Shown here: in pieces, positions 46,820 through 56,188 of the stretch
Layout: each line of letters starts with the position of its first letter
Numbering within the stretch: position 1 is the stretch's first letter
Source of the DNA: an uncultured Pelagibacteraceae bacterium
GTDB lineage: Bacteria; Pseudomonadota; Alphaproteobacteria; Pelagibacterales; Pelagibacteraceae
Length of the DNA stretch: 64,000 bases
Reading direction: 5' to 3'
Assembly (NCBI GenBank): GCA_902558435.1
Contig: CACEDU010000004.1
Location: 1-64,000, forward strand
Translations under genes and position numbers: made by a program
Notes under the pieces: generated by a model
Told to the model about the DNA's origin: nothing
Seen by the model: only the letters and a program-made list of their open reading frames with translations
Databases searched by the model: none

Positions 46820-47971
46820 ATGAAAACTTTAAATAAATTGTTTCTATATTTCTCTATTTTTATGTGTGTTTTCAATCAAAACACATTTGCACTAGAAAAG
46901 ATTAAAGTTGGACTAGTAGTTCCTTTAACTGGTGATGACTCTTTAATTGGGAAAAAAATAATTAAATCAATTAGAATGGCTATTAATAGAATAGATGATG
47001 ATAGAATTGAGATAATACCAAAAGACACAAAATCAAATCCTATAGATACTCTTAAAATATCTAAAGAGTTATACGAGGAAGGTGTCAGGATAATAATTGG
47101 TCCAGTTTTTAATGAAAGTACTAAATATCTTGATGATCTTAGTGAAGTAACTTTTATATCTTTTACAAATAAGTTAATTGGTAATCCAAAAAATGTAATT
47201 AGTGCAGGTGTAAATGCTATTTCGCAAATTCAAACAATTAAAAAATTTAATGATAAAAATAATTTATCAAGAAGTATTTTTTTAATTCCGAAATCACAAT
47301 TTAAGAGAGAGATAGAAGATGCAATTTATAAAACGAAGATTGAACATAAAAAAGTATTTTATTATGACAGAGAGCCAACCAAACTTACTAAACAGATTGA
47401 AGATTTAACAAAATATCAAATAAGAAAAAATAATCTTAAATATGAAATAAAAAGATTAGAGGGATTGTCATTTAAGGATAAGGAGAAAAAAATACAAAAT
47501 TTGAAGAAAAGAGATACACTTGGAAATATTGACTTTGACTCAGTAATTATAGCAGATTTTGACGAAAACTTAAAAAGTGTAGCTACATCTCTTTTATATA
47601 CGGATGTATCATCAAAAAGAGTTCCTTACATAACACTAAATCAGTGGTTTGATGAGAGTCTTTTAAAAGAAAAAACTCTTCATCCAATATATTTTCCGTC
47701 AATCAACAAAGCAAACTATGAATTTTTTATGAATGACTATAAAAGTATTTATGGTTTAGAAGGTGACCAACTTTCATTTTTAAGTTATGATTTAGTTGGA
47801 TTGGTCTATTTTTTGATTTATGAAAATGATTTTAAAATTTCAAAAAAAATATTTTATAAAAAAAATAAATTTAAAGGAAAAATAGGAATTTTTGAAATAA
47901 GTAAAAATACTATTACTCATCAATTAAATTTTTATAGCATAGAGGATAATAAATTTAAAAAAATTTTCTAA
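46820..47971 (+). CDS. LppC/LpoA-like periplasmic protein (penicillin-binding protein activator family)
   Basis: 383 residues with a signal peptide (cleavage near NTFA, residue 25) and a type 1 periplasmic-binding fold (KIKVGLVVPLTGDDSLIGKK). There is no lipobox cysteine. A charged segment around residues 195-235 looks like a coiled-coil insertion. It is divergent from rsmI, as LpoA homologues are, but could also be read as an ABC amino-acid binding protein; no transporter genes are nearby. It overlaps rdgB by 17 nt at the 3' ends. Confidence 0.78.
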   Translation: MKTLNKLFLYFSIFMCVFNQNTFALEKIKVGLVVPLTGDDSLIGKKIIKSIRMAINRIDDDRIEIIPKDTKSNPIDTLKISKELYEEGVRIIIGPVFNESTKYLDDLSEVTFISFTNKLIGNPKNVISAGVNAISQIQTIKKFNDKNNLSRSIFLIPKSQFKREIEDAIYKTKIEHKKVFYYDREPTKLTKQIEDLTKYQIRKNNLKYEIKRLEGLSFKDKEKKIQNLKKRDTLGNIDFDSVIIADFDENLKSVATSLLYTDVSSKRVPYITLNQWFDESLLKEKTLHPIYFPSINKANYEFFMNDYKSIYGLEGDQLSFLSYDLVGLVYFLIYENDFKISKKIFYKKNKFKGKIGIFEISKNTITHQLNFYSIEDNKFKKIF

Positions 47972-48557
47972 TTTTTGTAAATGCAACAAAGCGATGGTCT
48001 AATCTATATTTTTTTTGTTGATCCATTTCACCAAAAGTTTGTCTTTTTCCATGAGGTATAAAAATGGGATCGTATCCAAAACCATTTTTTCCTCTTTTTA
48101 AATTAGATATACGCCCTTCAATTTTTCCTGACCTAATTATAAATTTTCCATTAGGCCAAAAAATGGTAAGAACACAAATAAATCTTGCCTTTATTTTCTT
48201 TTTTTTCCAATCCTTATCTTTTTTAGAAATCTCTCTGTAAACTTTTTTAATAGCCTGATTGAAATTTCTTTTTTTTCCCGACCAATCTGCAGAGTATACT
48301 CCAGGCGCTTTATCCAAAATATCAATTTCTATACCAGAGTCATCTGATAAGCATATTTTTTTAGTTTTTTTTGAAAAGTATTTAGCTTTTAAAAGTGAAT
48401 TTTGTTCAAATGTCGTGCCTGTTTCTTTAGGACTAGGGATTTTGTAATCTAGATTTGAGTAAATTTTTAAACTTTTTGGTAATAGATTAGCTATTTCCTT
48501 AAGTTTTCCTTTATTATTTGAACCGATAAATATCTGATCAATTTTTTGTTTTGGCAT
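47955..48557 (-). CDS. rdgB: XTP/dITP diphosphatase
   Basis: Cleans the nucleotide pool of deaminated purine triphosphates. The 200 residues begin with the signature IFIGSNNKGKLKEI and include LSDDSGIEIDIL, APGVYSADW and KNGFGYDPIFIP. The start at 48557 (MPKQK) gives the usual short lead before the GSNNKGK loop; an ATG at 48572 is possible. Confidence 0.94.
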   Translation of the reverse strand: MPKQKIDQIFIGSNNKGKLKEIANLLPKSLKIYSNLDYKIPSPKETGTTFEQNSLLKAKYFSKKTKKICLSDDSGIEIDILDKAPGVYSADWSGKKRNFNQAIKKVYREISKKDKDWKKKKIKARFICVLTIFWPNGKFIIRSGKIEGRISNLKRGKNGFGYDPIFIPHGKRQTFGEMDQQKKYRLDHRFVAFTKIRKFF

Positions 48558-48593
48558 CTGGAAATTATACAATTTCTTACCATATAAGGATAT

Positions 48594-49244
48594 ATGGATA
48601 AGGATGAAATAAAAGAAAATAAAGACAATAACACAACTTCAGATACTAATTTACATTCTCAAAAAACAGAAAATAATAATACTGACGAAAAAACAGTTAA
48701 TGAAAATTCAGATAATAAACATAAAGAGGATGAAAAACTTACACCTGAGCAGGAATTAGAAACGCTTAAAGATAAGTTAGCAAGAACATTTGCTGAAATG
48801 GAAAATCAGAGACGAAGGTTTGAGAGAGAAAAAGAAGATGCGTATGAATATGGAGGATTTTCTTTTGCAAAAGAGACATTAAATTTATTGGATAATCTTG
48901 AAAGATCACAAGTAGCATTAGAAAATGATGAAAAATTAAAAAATACAGATGCACTCAAAAAAATTTTGGACCACATAAATATTATAAACAATGATATGTT
49001 AACTATTTTTAAAAAAAATAATATCGAACCAATTAAATCAATTAATGAAAAATTAGATCCAAATCTTCATCAGGCAATGATGGAAATTGAAGATGACACT
49101 AAGGAACCAGGAACTATTGTTCAAGAAATACAAAAGGGATTTATGATGAAAGAAAGATTATTAAGACCTTCTTTGGTGGGCGTTTCAAAGAAAAAAACAA
49201 AAGAAGATGAAATAGAAGATAAAAAAAATGAAAAAAACCAATAA
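48594..49244 (+). CDS. grpE: Nucleotide exchange factor GrpE
   Basis: 216 residues: an acidic, asparagine-rich N-terminus (1-65), a long coiled coil (LKDKLARTFAEMENQRRRFEREK) shown here in part as AEMENQRRRFERE, and a C-terminal beta domain with NLHQAMMEI and VQEIQKGFMMKERLLRPSLV in part. It stimulates ADP release from DnaK. hrcA, which often precedes grpE in alphaproteobacteria, is absent here; rdgB lies divergent instead. Confidence 0.95.
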   Translation: MDKDEIKENKDNNTTSDTNLHSQKTENNNTDEKTVNENSDNKHKEDEKLTPEQELETLKDKLARTFAEMENQRRRFEREKEDAYEYGGFSFAKETLNLLDNLERSQVALENDEKLKNTDALKKILDHINIINNDMLTIFKKNNIEPIKSINEKLDPNLHQAMMEIEDDTKEPGTIVQEIQKGFMMKERLLRPSLVGVSKKKTKEDEIEDKKNEKNQ

Positions 49245-49272
49245 AAACAAGGAAAATTTAATTTTATAGGCG

Positions 49273-49300
49273 GTTGTAGTCTAAAAATTAGCACTTATAT
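49273..49300 (+). promoter_or_regulatory. Possible heat-shock (RpoH) promoter of dnaK
   Basis: GTTG (49273-49276), a 17-nt spacer and CTTATAT (49294-49300) agree with the alphaproteobacterial RpoH pattern CTTG-N17/18-CYTATNT with one mismatch. It lies 20 nt before dnaK, so the expected start of transcription falls near the GAAAGG ribosome-binding site and the leader would be very short. This makes the call tentative. Confidence 0.35.
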
Positions 49301-49320
49301 GATCGAAAGGTAATTAGATT

Positions 49321-51243
49321 ATGAGCAAAGTAATAGGAATAGATTTAGGTACAACAAATTCTTGTGTAGCTGTTATGGAAGGTACACAGGCAAAAGTTTT
49401 AGAGAATGCAGAGGGTGCAAGAACAACTCCTTCAGTTGTAGCATTTTCAGATAACGATGAAAAATTAATTGGTCAGCCTGCAAAAAGACAAGCAGTCACA
49501 AATCCAGAAAATACTATTTTTGCAGTAAAAAGATTAATTGGAAGAAATTTTGATGATCCATCTGTAAAAAAAGATGTAGAAACCGCACCATTTAAAATTG
49601 TTAATTCGGATAAAGGAGATGCTTGGATCGAAGCAAAAGGAAACAAATACTCTCCATCTCAAATATCTGCATTTACACTTCAGAAAATGAAAGAAACTGC
49701 TGAAAAATATCTTGGGCAAGAGGTTTCCCAAGCAGTAATCACTGTTCCAGCTTATTTTAATGATGCCCAAAGACAGGCGACTAAAGATGCGGGTAAAATT
49801 GCAGGACTTGAAGTTTTAAGAATCATTAATGAACCAACAGCAGCATCTCTAGCTTACGGTTTGGATAAAAAAACGAATAAAAAAATAGCTGTTTATGATT
49901 TAGGAGGTGGTACTTTTGATGTTTCTATACTTGAACTAGGTGATGGAGTATTTGAAGTAAAGTCAACAAATGGTGATACTTTTTTGGGTGGAGAAGACTT
50001 TGATAATACAATTGTTGAGTATTTATTATCAGAATTTAAAAAAGAAAATGGTATTGATTTAAAATCAGATAAATTAGCTCTACAAAGACTCAAGGAGTCT
50101 GCTGAAAAAGCAAAAATTGAATTATCTTCAGCTGCTCAAACTGAGATAAATTTACCATTTATTACCGCAGATAAAACTGGTCCGAAACATATTAATATGA
50201 AGATGACAAGAGCAAAGCTTGAGGCTCTTGTTGAGGATCTTATTTCTAGAACAATTCCACCATGCGAAACAGCACTTAAAGATGCTGGTTTAAGCGCAAG
50301 TGAAATAGATGAGGTGATACTTGTCGGTGGAATGACAAGAATGCCAAAAGTAATAGAAGAGGTTAAAAACTTTTTTGGCAAGGAGCCAAACAAGTCTGTA
50401 AACCCAGACGAGGTTGTAGCAATGGGTGCTGCAATTCAGGCTGGTGTATTACAGGGTGACGTGAAAGATGTACTATTACTAGATGTAACTCCGCTTTCAC
50501 TTGGAATTGAAACCTTAGGTGGAGTTTCAACTAAACTAATAGAAAAAAATACAACAATTCCAACTAAAAAAAGCCAAGTTTTCTCAACAGCAGAGGACAA
50601 CCAGCCGGCAGTTTCAATCAGAGTTTTGCAGGGTGAAAGGGATATGGCTTCAGATAATAAAATTCTAGGTAACTTTGAACTAGTTGGTATAGCACCAGCA
50701 CCAAGAGGAGTACCTCAAATTGAAGTTACTTTCGATATTGATGCGAACGGGATCGTGAATGTATCTGCTAAAGATAAAGGCACTGGTAAAGAACAAAAAA
50801 TACAAATTCAAGCTTCAGGGGGTTTGAGCGAAGAAGAAATAAATCAAATGGTTAAAGATGCTGAGACTAACAAAGAGGCTGATAAAAAGAAAAGAGAAGC
50901 GGTTGATGCAAGAAACCAGGCAGATACTTTACTTCATTCAACTGAAAAGAACTTGAAAGAACATGGTAGTAAAGTTTCAGATGCAGACAAAAAAGCTATA
51001 GAGGATGCAGCTGCAAATGTGAGAAATGCATTAAAAGGAACTGATGTTGAAGAAATTAAAAAGAAAACTCAAGATTTGGTTCAAGCTTCAATGAAACTAG
51101 GAGAAGCTATCTACAAATCACAACAAAGTACAAAACCTGGTGATGCTACTAAAGATGCAAAAGAGGAAGAAGGGAAAAAAGACGATAATGTTGTTGATGC
51201 AGACTTTGAAGAAGTAAAAGACGATAAAGAAAAGAGCGCCTAA
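49321..51243 (+). CDS. dnaK: Chaperone DnaK (Hsp70)
   Basis: 640 residues, full length. The ATPase domain shows [16 protein letters not shown], the linker [18 protein letters not shown] (part: [11 protein letters not shown]) and the substrate domain follows; the C-terminus is acidic and ends KEKSA. A GAAAGG ribosome-binding site precedes the ATG. Its codons are less AT-biased than neighbours, in keeping with high expression. Confidence 0.99.
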   Translation: MSKVIGIDLGTTNSCVAVMEGTQAKVLENAEGARTTPSVVAFSDNDEKLIGQPAKRQAVTNPENTIFAVKRLIGRNFDDPSVKKDVETAPFKIVNSDKGDAWIEAKGNKYSPSQISAFTLQKMKETAEKYLGQEVSQAVITVPAYFNDAQRQATKDAGKIAGLEVLRIINEPTAASLAYGLDKKTNKKIAVYDLGGGTFDVSILELGDGVFEVKSTNGDTFLGGEDFDNTIVEYLLSEFKKENGIDLKSDKLALQRLKESAEKAKIELSSAAQTEINLPFITADKTGPKHINMKMTRAKLEALVEDLISRTIPPCETALKDAGLSASEIDEVILVGGMTRMPKVIEEVKNFFGKEPNKSVNPDEVVAMGAAIQAGVLQGDVKDVLLLDVTPLSLGIETLGGVSTKLIEKNTTIPTKKSQVFSTAEDNQPAVSIRVLQGERDMASDNKILGNFELVGIAPAPRGVPQIEVTFDIDANGIVNVSAKDKGTGKEQKIQIQASGGLSEEEINQMVKDAETNKEADKKKREAVDARNQADTLLHSTEKNLKEHGSKVSDADKKAIEDAAANVRNALKGTDVEEIKKKTQDLVQASMKLGEAIYKSQQSTKPGDATKDAKEEEGKKDDNVVDADFEEVKDDKEKSA

Positions 51244-51271
51244 ACTATCAACCATTTGTCTATAACTGGTT

Positions 51272-52402
51272 ATGGCAAAAAGAGATTATTACGATGTATT
51301 AGGTGTTGAAAAAAGTGCTAGTCCTGACCAAATAAAAGCAGCCTACAGAAAACAAGCAGTCAAATATCATCCAGATAAAAATAAAGGTGATAAAGGAGCT
51401 GAAGAGAAATTTAAAGAAGCTTCTGAGGCTTACCACGTATTATCTAATTCAGAAAGAAAACAAAATTATGATAATTTTGGACACGCAGCATTTGAAAATG
51501 GTGGCGGAGGAGGTAGAGGAGGTTTTGGAAACTTTGACTTTTCTGGATCTTTTTCAGACATTTTTGAGGATTTTTTTGGTGAAGGCTTTGGTGGAGGTGG
51601 AAGAAGATCAAGAAGATCTAATAACAGAGGATCTGATTTACGGTATGATCTCTCAATAAGTTTAGAAGAAGCTTATACTGGGAAAAAACAAGATATTAAA
51701 TTTTCAACTTCTGAAAGATGTGGAACATGCAGTGGGTCTGGATCAAAACCAGGTCATAGTGCAAGCTCGTGTTCCATGTGTGGTGGACACGGCCAAGTTC
51801 GTTCTAGCCAGGGATTTTTCACAGTCCAACAAACATGCCCACAATGTGCTGGCTCTGGTGAACAAATTACTGATCCATGCTCAAGTTGTGGAGGACAAGG
51901 CAAAAAGCAAGCTAATAAAAGACTTTCTGTGACTATTCCCAAAGGAGTTGATGATGGTACAAGAATAAGATTATCAGGGAAAGGTGAAGCAGGATCTAGA
52001 GGAGCAAGTAATGGTGATCTTTATTTATTTATCAATGTTGAGTCACATGAACTTTTTAAAAGATCAGAAGTTAATTTATTTTTTGAATTTCCTATTTCGT
52101 TTACAGATGCAGCATTAGGAACAACTATTGAAATACCTACTATAGATGGTGGAAAAGCAAAGATTAAAATTCCTGATGGTACTCAAAGTGGAAAACAATT
52201 TAGATTGAAGGGTAAAGGAATGCCATTTATGAGAAGAGGAGATTATGGAGATTTATATGTTCAAGTAAATACAGAAGTTCCAGTCTCTTTAAATAAAGAA
52301 CAAAAGGAATTACTTGAAAAATTCAGAAAAATTGAAAATGACAGATCAAATCCAAGTATTAAGAAGTTTTTTCAAAAAGCAAAAAATTTCTGGAAAAATT
52401 AA
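51272..52402 (+). CDS. dnaJ: Chaperone DnaJ (Hsp40)
   Basis: A 376-residue type I J-protein: J domain with HPDK (residues 5-70), a glycine/phenylalanine-rich linker (GGGGGRGGFGNF), four zinc-finger repeats (CGTCSGSG, CSMCGGHG, CPQCAGSG, CSSCGGQG) and C-terminal substrate domains. It works with DnaK and GrpE just upstream. Confidence 0.98.
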   Translation: MAKRDYYDVLGVEKSASPDQIKAAYRKQAVKYHPDKNKGDKGAEEKFKEASEAYHVLSNSERKQNYDNFGHAAFENGGGGGRGGFGNFDFSGSFSDIFEDFFGEGFGGGGRRSRRSNNRGSDLRYDLSISLEEAYTGKKQDIKFSTSERCGTCSGSGSKPGHSASSCSMCGGHGQVRSSQGFFTVQQTCPQCAGSGEQITDPCSSCGGQGKKQANKRLSVTIPKGVDDGTRIRLSGKGEAGSRGASNGDLYLFINVESHELFKRSEVNLFFEFPISFTDAALGTTIEIPTIDGGKAKIKIPDGTQSGKQFRLKGKGMPFMRRGDYGDLYVQVNTEVPVSLNKEQKELLEKFRKIENDRSNPSIKKFFQKAKNFWKN

Positions 52403-52504
52403 ATGAAAAAAAAAATTAAATATATTATTTTTGGTATTGTTTATATTTTGGCGATTTTAATATTAGGTGCTTATTTTTACAAAGAAGGTATCGGTATAAT
52501 CTAA
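52403..52504 (+). CDS. Small single-pass membrane peptide (33 residues), unknown
   Basis: The ATG follows the dnaJ stop with no gap. A basic start (MKKKIK) and one hydrophobic helix (residues 7-25) are followed by a short tail YKEGIGII. No family recognised. Position immediately after dnaJ suggests co-expression with the chaperones, but it could be a non-functional small ORF. Confidence 0.4.
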   Translation: MKKKIKYIIFGIVYILAILILGAYFYKEGIGII

Positions 52505-52547
52505 ATTAATAGTTCAAAAACATGTAAGTTTAAGTTCAAGAAGATAA

Positions 52548-53279
52548 CTAATCTCTTGCCATTTTAATAAAAATATCACCCATACCACCTTGAACCTGTT
52601 CTAATGGTGCATTATTTCTTAATTGACAATAAGCTCCGGTGTATTCATCTTTATCAATAGCCGCAATACTCTGTTCATTACATTTTGATGAATTATGTAA
52701 TAGACCAATAACAAGTCTGTTATCTATTGAAACAACTTGATTATTGTCAAGAACTTCACCATTACAGAAATAATTTCTATTTACTTCTCGAGGAAAATCT
52801 TTTTTTCCACATGGGTTTTTAATAGTTAAAACAGTAAATTCTTTTTCTCCATCGGAGAATTTATGTTTCATATTTTTAACTTGAGAATATTTCATTAAAT
52901 CACATGAGCATGGAAAACAACATTTATGATAAAAACCGCAAATTTTTTCACCATTTTCTGCACTTTTTAAATAAACAAAATCTGGTCTACTGTTTGGAGA
53001 TATTAATGAACCAGAGACTGCACAGTATAGTTTATTATATTCTATAAAATCTTGATAAGTGATTTCTTTATTCAAAATATGTTTGAAAAATTTTGGGCCG
53101 GCAGCATTCCTATTTTGATCAGGAAATATTTTGATCCAATCTTTTACAAGGTCCTCATAGTAATTAAAGTCTTTTGAGTACGAAGGTTTTAAAAAACAAA
53201 AAAAAGTTATTAATAAAAATATAAACAAAGTTTTTAAAAGTTTAATTTTTTTGAAAAATATATCGATTATTTCTCTCAT
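52548..53279 (-). CDS. Secreted cysteine-rich protein, unknown family
   Basis: 243 residues with an N-terminal hydrophobic signal (about residues 17-34, ending PSYS). At least ten cysteines lie in the mature part, including a KCCFPCSCD cluster near residue 120. The C-terminus ends GGMGDIFIKMARD. The cysteine pattern suggests disulfides or metal binding in the periplasm. It begins one base after the FG-GAP gene stop, so the two form an operon. I do not recognise a named family. Confidence 0.72.
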   Translation of the reverse strand: MREIIDIFFKKIKLLKTLFIFLLITFFCFLKPSYSKDFNYYEDLVKDWIKIFPDQNRNAAGPKFFKHILNKEITYQDFIEYNKLYCAVSGSLISPNSRPDFVYLKSAENGEKICGFYHKCCFPCSCDLMKYSQVKNMKHKFSDGEKEFTVLTIKNPCGKKDFPREVNRNYFCNGEVLDNNQVVSIDNRLVIGLLHNSSKCNEQSIAAIDKDEYTGAYCQLRNNAPLEQVQGGMGDIFIKMARD

Positions 53280-53280
53280 A

Positions 53281-54717
53281 TTATTTTTGTCTAATTTCTA
53301 TTATTTTGTTAAGTTCATTTACATTAAATGTCTCTAGTAATCCATTTGTCCAAACAACATCTATAGATATATTTTTTTCGCCTGCTCTTATACCATAGTG
53401 AGCTACAGGCTCCATTTGACATAAATACCCTGAGCCAGCATCTATAGTTTTAGCATGTTTTCTCAAATTAGAATTTAATATGACTGTAGCTCCTCTAGCA
53501 GGAGCTCCAAATTTATTTAATGGTTTTATCCTTAAATAATTAAAATCTTTTTTAATATCAGCTTTGTACATCGTTAATGGTTGCATTCCAGACTCACCAT
53601 GAGCAATCAACAATTCTAAAATTCCATCATCATCTATGTCTGCAACTGCTGCACCTGTTCCAAGACCATTTGCTTCATAAGCATTTTTAATATTAATTTC
53701 TTCAAAAAATCCATTTTCTTTTATTTTGAATAGTTTATTTGGTTCACCAATGTTATTCATAAATATCTCATCGTAACCATCATTATCAAAGTCTGCTGAT
53801 ATTACAGTTCTGATTCTAGTTGGGATATTGTAAGTTGGAGTAGCAATATCTCTAAATTTGTTATCTTCTAAAACGAAGACCCTATGATAGCCATTCCAAT
53901 TAGACGTAACTATATCTAATCTTCCTCTATAAAATATATCAGTTAAAGTTGTACCTCTTCCATTTTCATATTGATCGTCCACTTTATAGTCTTCGGCAAT
54001 GTCCTGAAAATATCCATCAGAGTTATAATATAAAAAGTTTTTACCTCTCTCATTTGCAGCGAAAATGTCAGTTTTTCCAGACAAAATATTTCCTGCAACC
54101 ACTGCTCTTCCACCAGTTATTTTATTGATTTTAAGCTGATCAGCTAAATCTAAAATTTGTCCGGTACGCAGTTCATAAAATCTAGTAGGACCTCCATAAT
54201 TAGCAACATATATGCCATATTTTCCATCACCATTTCTATCAACACAAACTACTGATCTGCCAGCAGTTAAATTCAAGTTTTTTTTATTGATCTCTTTTTC
54301 AAACAAATCTACAAAACCATTGCCACTATTATCAATCAATCTATCTGAATATTTTTTCTCTCCACTATATGTGTCTGTGTTTAAAAAATAAATTTCTTCA
54401 AAACCATCTTGATCTATATCACAGGCAGCTACACCAATTGTTTTTCTTTTAACATCATCAAAAATTTCATTTTTATTAATGTTTACAATTTTACCATTTT
54501 GATAAGTAAGTGATAAATTTGAAAATCCAAATCCAGTAACCACAAATTCATATTTGTTGTCTTGGTTTACATCTGTTACGGAAATACCATAACTAAGTCT
54601 GAAGTCATTATCATCAATTTGAGATGTAATATCTTTAAAAAAGTCTGCTTTAGAATGATTGTGAGACACAAAAAAAAATAAAACCAGAAAAAATTTTAAT
54701 AGGTATTTAATAGCCAT
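53281..54717 (-). CDS. Exported FG-GAP/VCBS beta-propeller protein with ASPIC/UnbV-type C-terminus
   Basis: 478 residues with a signal peptide ending HSKA (residue 24). Calcium-binding loops recur along the chain: DVNQDNKYE, DIDQDGFEE, DRNGDGKYG, DFDNDGYDE and DIDDDGILE, the mark of an FG-GAP/VCBS propeller. The end, with GAPARGATV, SGYLCQMEP and WTNGLLETF, resembles the ASPIC/UnbV module. Such proteins are extracellular or periplasmic and their ligands are mostly unknown. It heads a two-gene operon and diverges from dapB. Confidence 0.8.
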   Translation of the reverse strand: MAIKYLLKFFLVLFFFVSHNHSKADFFKDITSQIDDNDFRLSYGISVTDVNQDNKYEFVVTGFGFSNLSLTYQNGKIVNINKNEIFDDVKRKTIGVAACDIDQDGFEEIYFLNTDTYSGEKKYSDRLIDNSGNGFVDLFEKEINKKNLNLTAGRSVVCVDRNGDGKYGIYVANYGGPTRFYELRTGQILDLADQLKINKITGGRAVVAGNILSGKTDIFAANERGKNFLYYNSDGYFQDIAEDYKVDDQYENGRGTTLTDIFYRGRLDIVTSNWNGYHRVFVLEDNKFRDIATPTYNIPTRIRTVISADFDNDGYDEIFMNNIGEPNKLFKIKENGFFEEINIKNAYEANGLGTGAAVADIDDDGILELLIAHGESGMQPLTMYKADIKKDFNYLRIKPLNKFGAPARGATVILNSNLRKHAKTIDAGSGYLCQMEPVAHYGIRAGEKNISIDVVWTNGLLETFNVNELNKIIEIRQK

Positions 54718-54758
54718 AATTGTTGTATATTGGTGAAAAAATATATTAAAATAATTTA

Positions 54759-55535
54759 ATGAGCAAAGTAAAATTAGCGATATCTGGTTGCATGGGACGA
54801 ATGGGCCAACAACTGGTAAAATCTTCTAGAATTGATAAAAGTTTTAAACTGACAGCACTTACAGAAAATAGATTAATAAAAAAAAATATTGCTGGGATAA
54901 AACCTAGTTTGAATCGTGAAAATTCTTTTAAAAATGTTGATTTAATAATCGATTTTACAATTCCTAAATGTACATTTGAAATTCTAAAAATAGCATCAAA
55001 GCTAAAAAAAAGAGTAGTTATCGGAACAACTGGTTTCTCTGAAAAAGAGGAACTTCAAATTAAAAAATTTTCAAAAAAAATTCCTATTCTAAAAGCTGGT
55101 AATATGAGTTTAGGCATAAATTTATTGATGTATTTAACTGAAATTACTTCTAAATCATTAGGTAATAATTTTTTAAGTAAAGTATATGAGGTACATCATA
55201 AGCATAAAATAGATCATCCCTCTGGAACAGCATTAATGCTAGGTAAAGGCATAGCAATTGGCAAAAGAAAAGATTTTTATAATTTAATTGGAAAAAAGTA
55301 TCTTAATAAAAAAAGTTTTCCTTATGGAAAAAAAATAAATTTTAATTCAATAAGAAAAGGTAAAACAGTTGGTGAACACGAGGTTAAATTTTCGAGTGGA
55401 AAGGAAATTATTACATTAAATCATGAAGCATTTGATAGAGCTTTATATAGTGAGGGGGCTTTAACAGCTGGAAAATGGTTAATGAAAAAAAAGCCAGGTT
55501 TGTATTCGATGCGTGATGTTTTAAATTTTAAATGA
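54759..55535 (+). CDS. dapB: 4-hydroxy-tetrahydrodipicolinate reductase
   Basis: Second committed step of diaminopimelate/lysine synthesis, feeding lysA at 6.7 kb and peptidoglycan. The 258 residues show the nucleotide loop SGCMGRMGQ, VIGTTGF and the active-site segment EVHHKHKIDHPSGTAL. It overlaps nth by 4 nt. Confidence 0.97.
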   Translation: MSKVKLAISGCMGRMGQQLVKSSRIDKSFKLTALTENRLIKKNIAGIKPSLNRENSFKNVDLIIDFTIPKCTFEILKIASKLKKRVVIGTTGFSEKEELQIKKFSKKIPILKAGNMSLGINLLMYLTEITSKSLGNNFLSKVYEVHHKHKIDHPSGTALMLGKGIAIGKRKDFYNLIGKKYLNKKSFPYGKKINFNSIRKGKTVGEHEVKFSSGKEIITLNHEAFDRALYSEGALTAGKWLMKKKPGLYSMRDVLNFK

Positions 55536-56185
55536 ACGAAGAACAAAGAGCAAAAATTGTTCTTAAAATATTAAATAAAATATATCCAAAAACACCAATA
55601 CCTCTCAAACACAGAAATATGTTTACTTTATTGGTTTCTGTTCTTTTATCTGCACAATGTACGGACGTAAATGTTAATAATGTAACAAAAAATATATATC
55701 CAAAATATAATAAACCAGAACATTTTGTTAAGCTTGGAAGAAAAAAAATTGAAAAACTGATAAGAAGTATTGGTATCTTTAGAATTAAAGCAAAAAGTGT
55801 TTATAACTTATCAAAAACCTTAGTGGAAAAATATAATGGAAAAGTTCCAAAAACATTTGAGCAACTTGAGGAGTTGCCAGGTGTTGGACACAAAACAGCT
55901 AGTGTGGTTATGTCTCAAGGATTTGGGTATCCTGCTTTCCCAATAGATACACATATACATAGACTTGCTCAAAGGTGGGGTTTGACAAATGGAAAAAATG
56001 TTGTTCAAACAGAGAAAGATTTAAAAAGACTTTTTCCAAAAAAATATTGGAATAAATTACATCTTCAAATAATTTATTATGGAAGAGAATACTGTAAGGC
56101 AAGAGAGTGCTATGGTTTATCTTGTAAAATCTGTACTAGTTGTTATCCTAAGAGAAAAAAACCACTTATAACAAAGAAAGCATAA
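55532..56185 (+). CDS. nth: Endonuclease III with unusual Fe-S cysteine spacing
   Basis: A base-excision glycosylase/AP lyase for oxidised pyrimidines. The 217 residues show the helix-hairpin-helix LEELPGVGHKTASVV with the catalytic Lys and FPIDTHIHRLA with the catalytic Asp. The C-terminal cluster site has cysteines at 188, 193, 198, 201 and 204; the canonical [4Fe-4S] spacing Cx6Cx2Cx5C cannot be drawn from them. It sits downstream of dapB as in other alphaproteobacteria. Confidence 0.95.
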   Translation: MNEEQRAKIVLKILNKIYPKTPIPLKHRNMFTLLVSVLLSAQCTDVNVNNVTKNIYPKYNKPEHFVKLGRKKIEKLIRSIGIFRIKAKSVYNLSKTLVEKYNGKVPKTFEQLEELPGVGHKTASVVMSQGFGYPAFPIDTHIHRLAQRWGLTNGKNVVQTEKDLKRLFPKKYWNKLHLQIIYYGREYCKARECYGLSCKICTSCYPKRKKPLITKKA

Positions 56186-56188
56186 TTG

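Noticed and set aside
49290..49298. CIRCE (HrcA operator) before dnaK
   Set aside because: Only one half-like sequence (TTAGCACTT) is present; the inverted partner after a 9-nt spacer is missing and hrcA is not adjacent.
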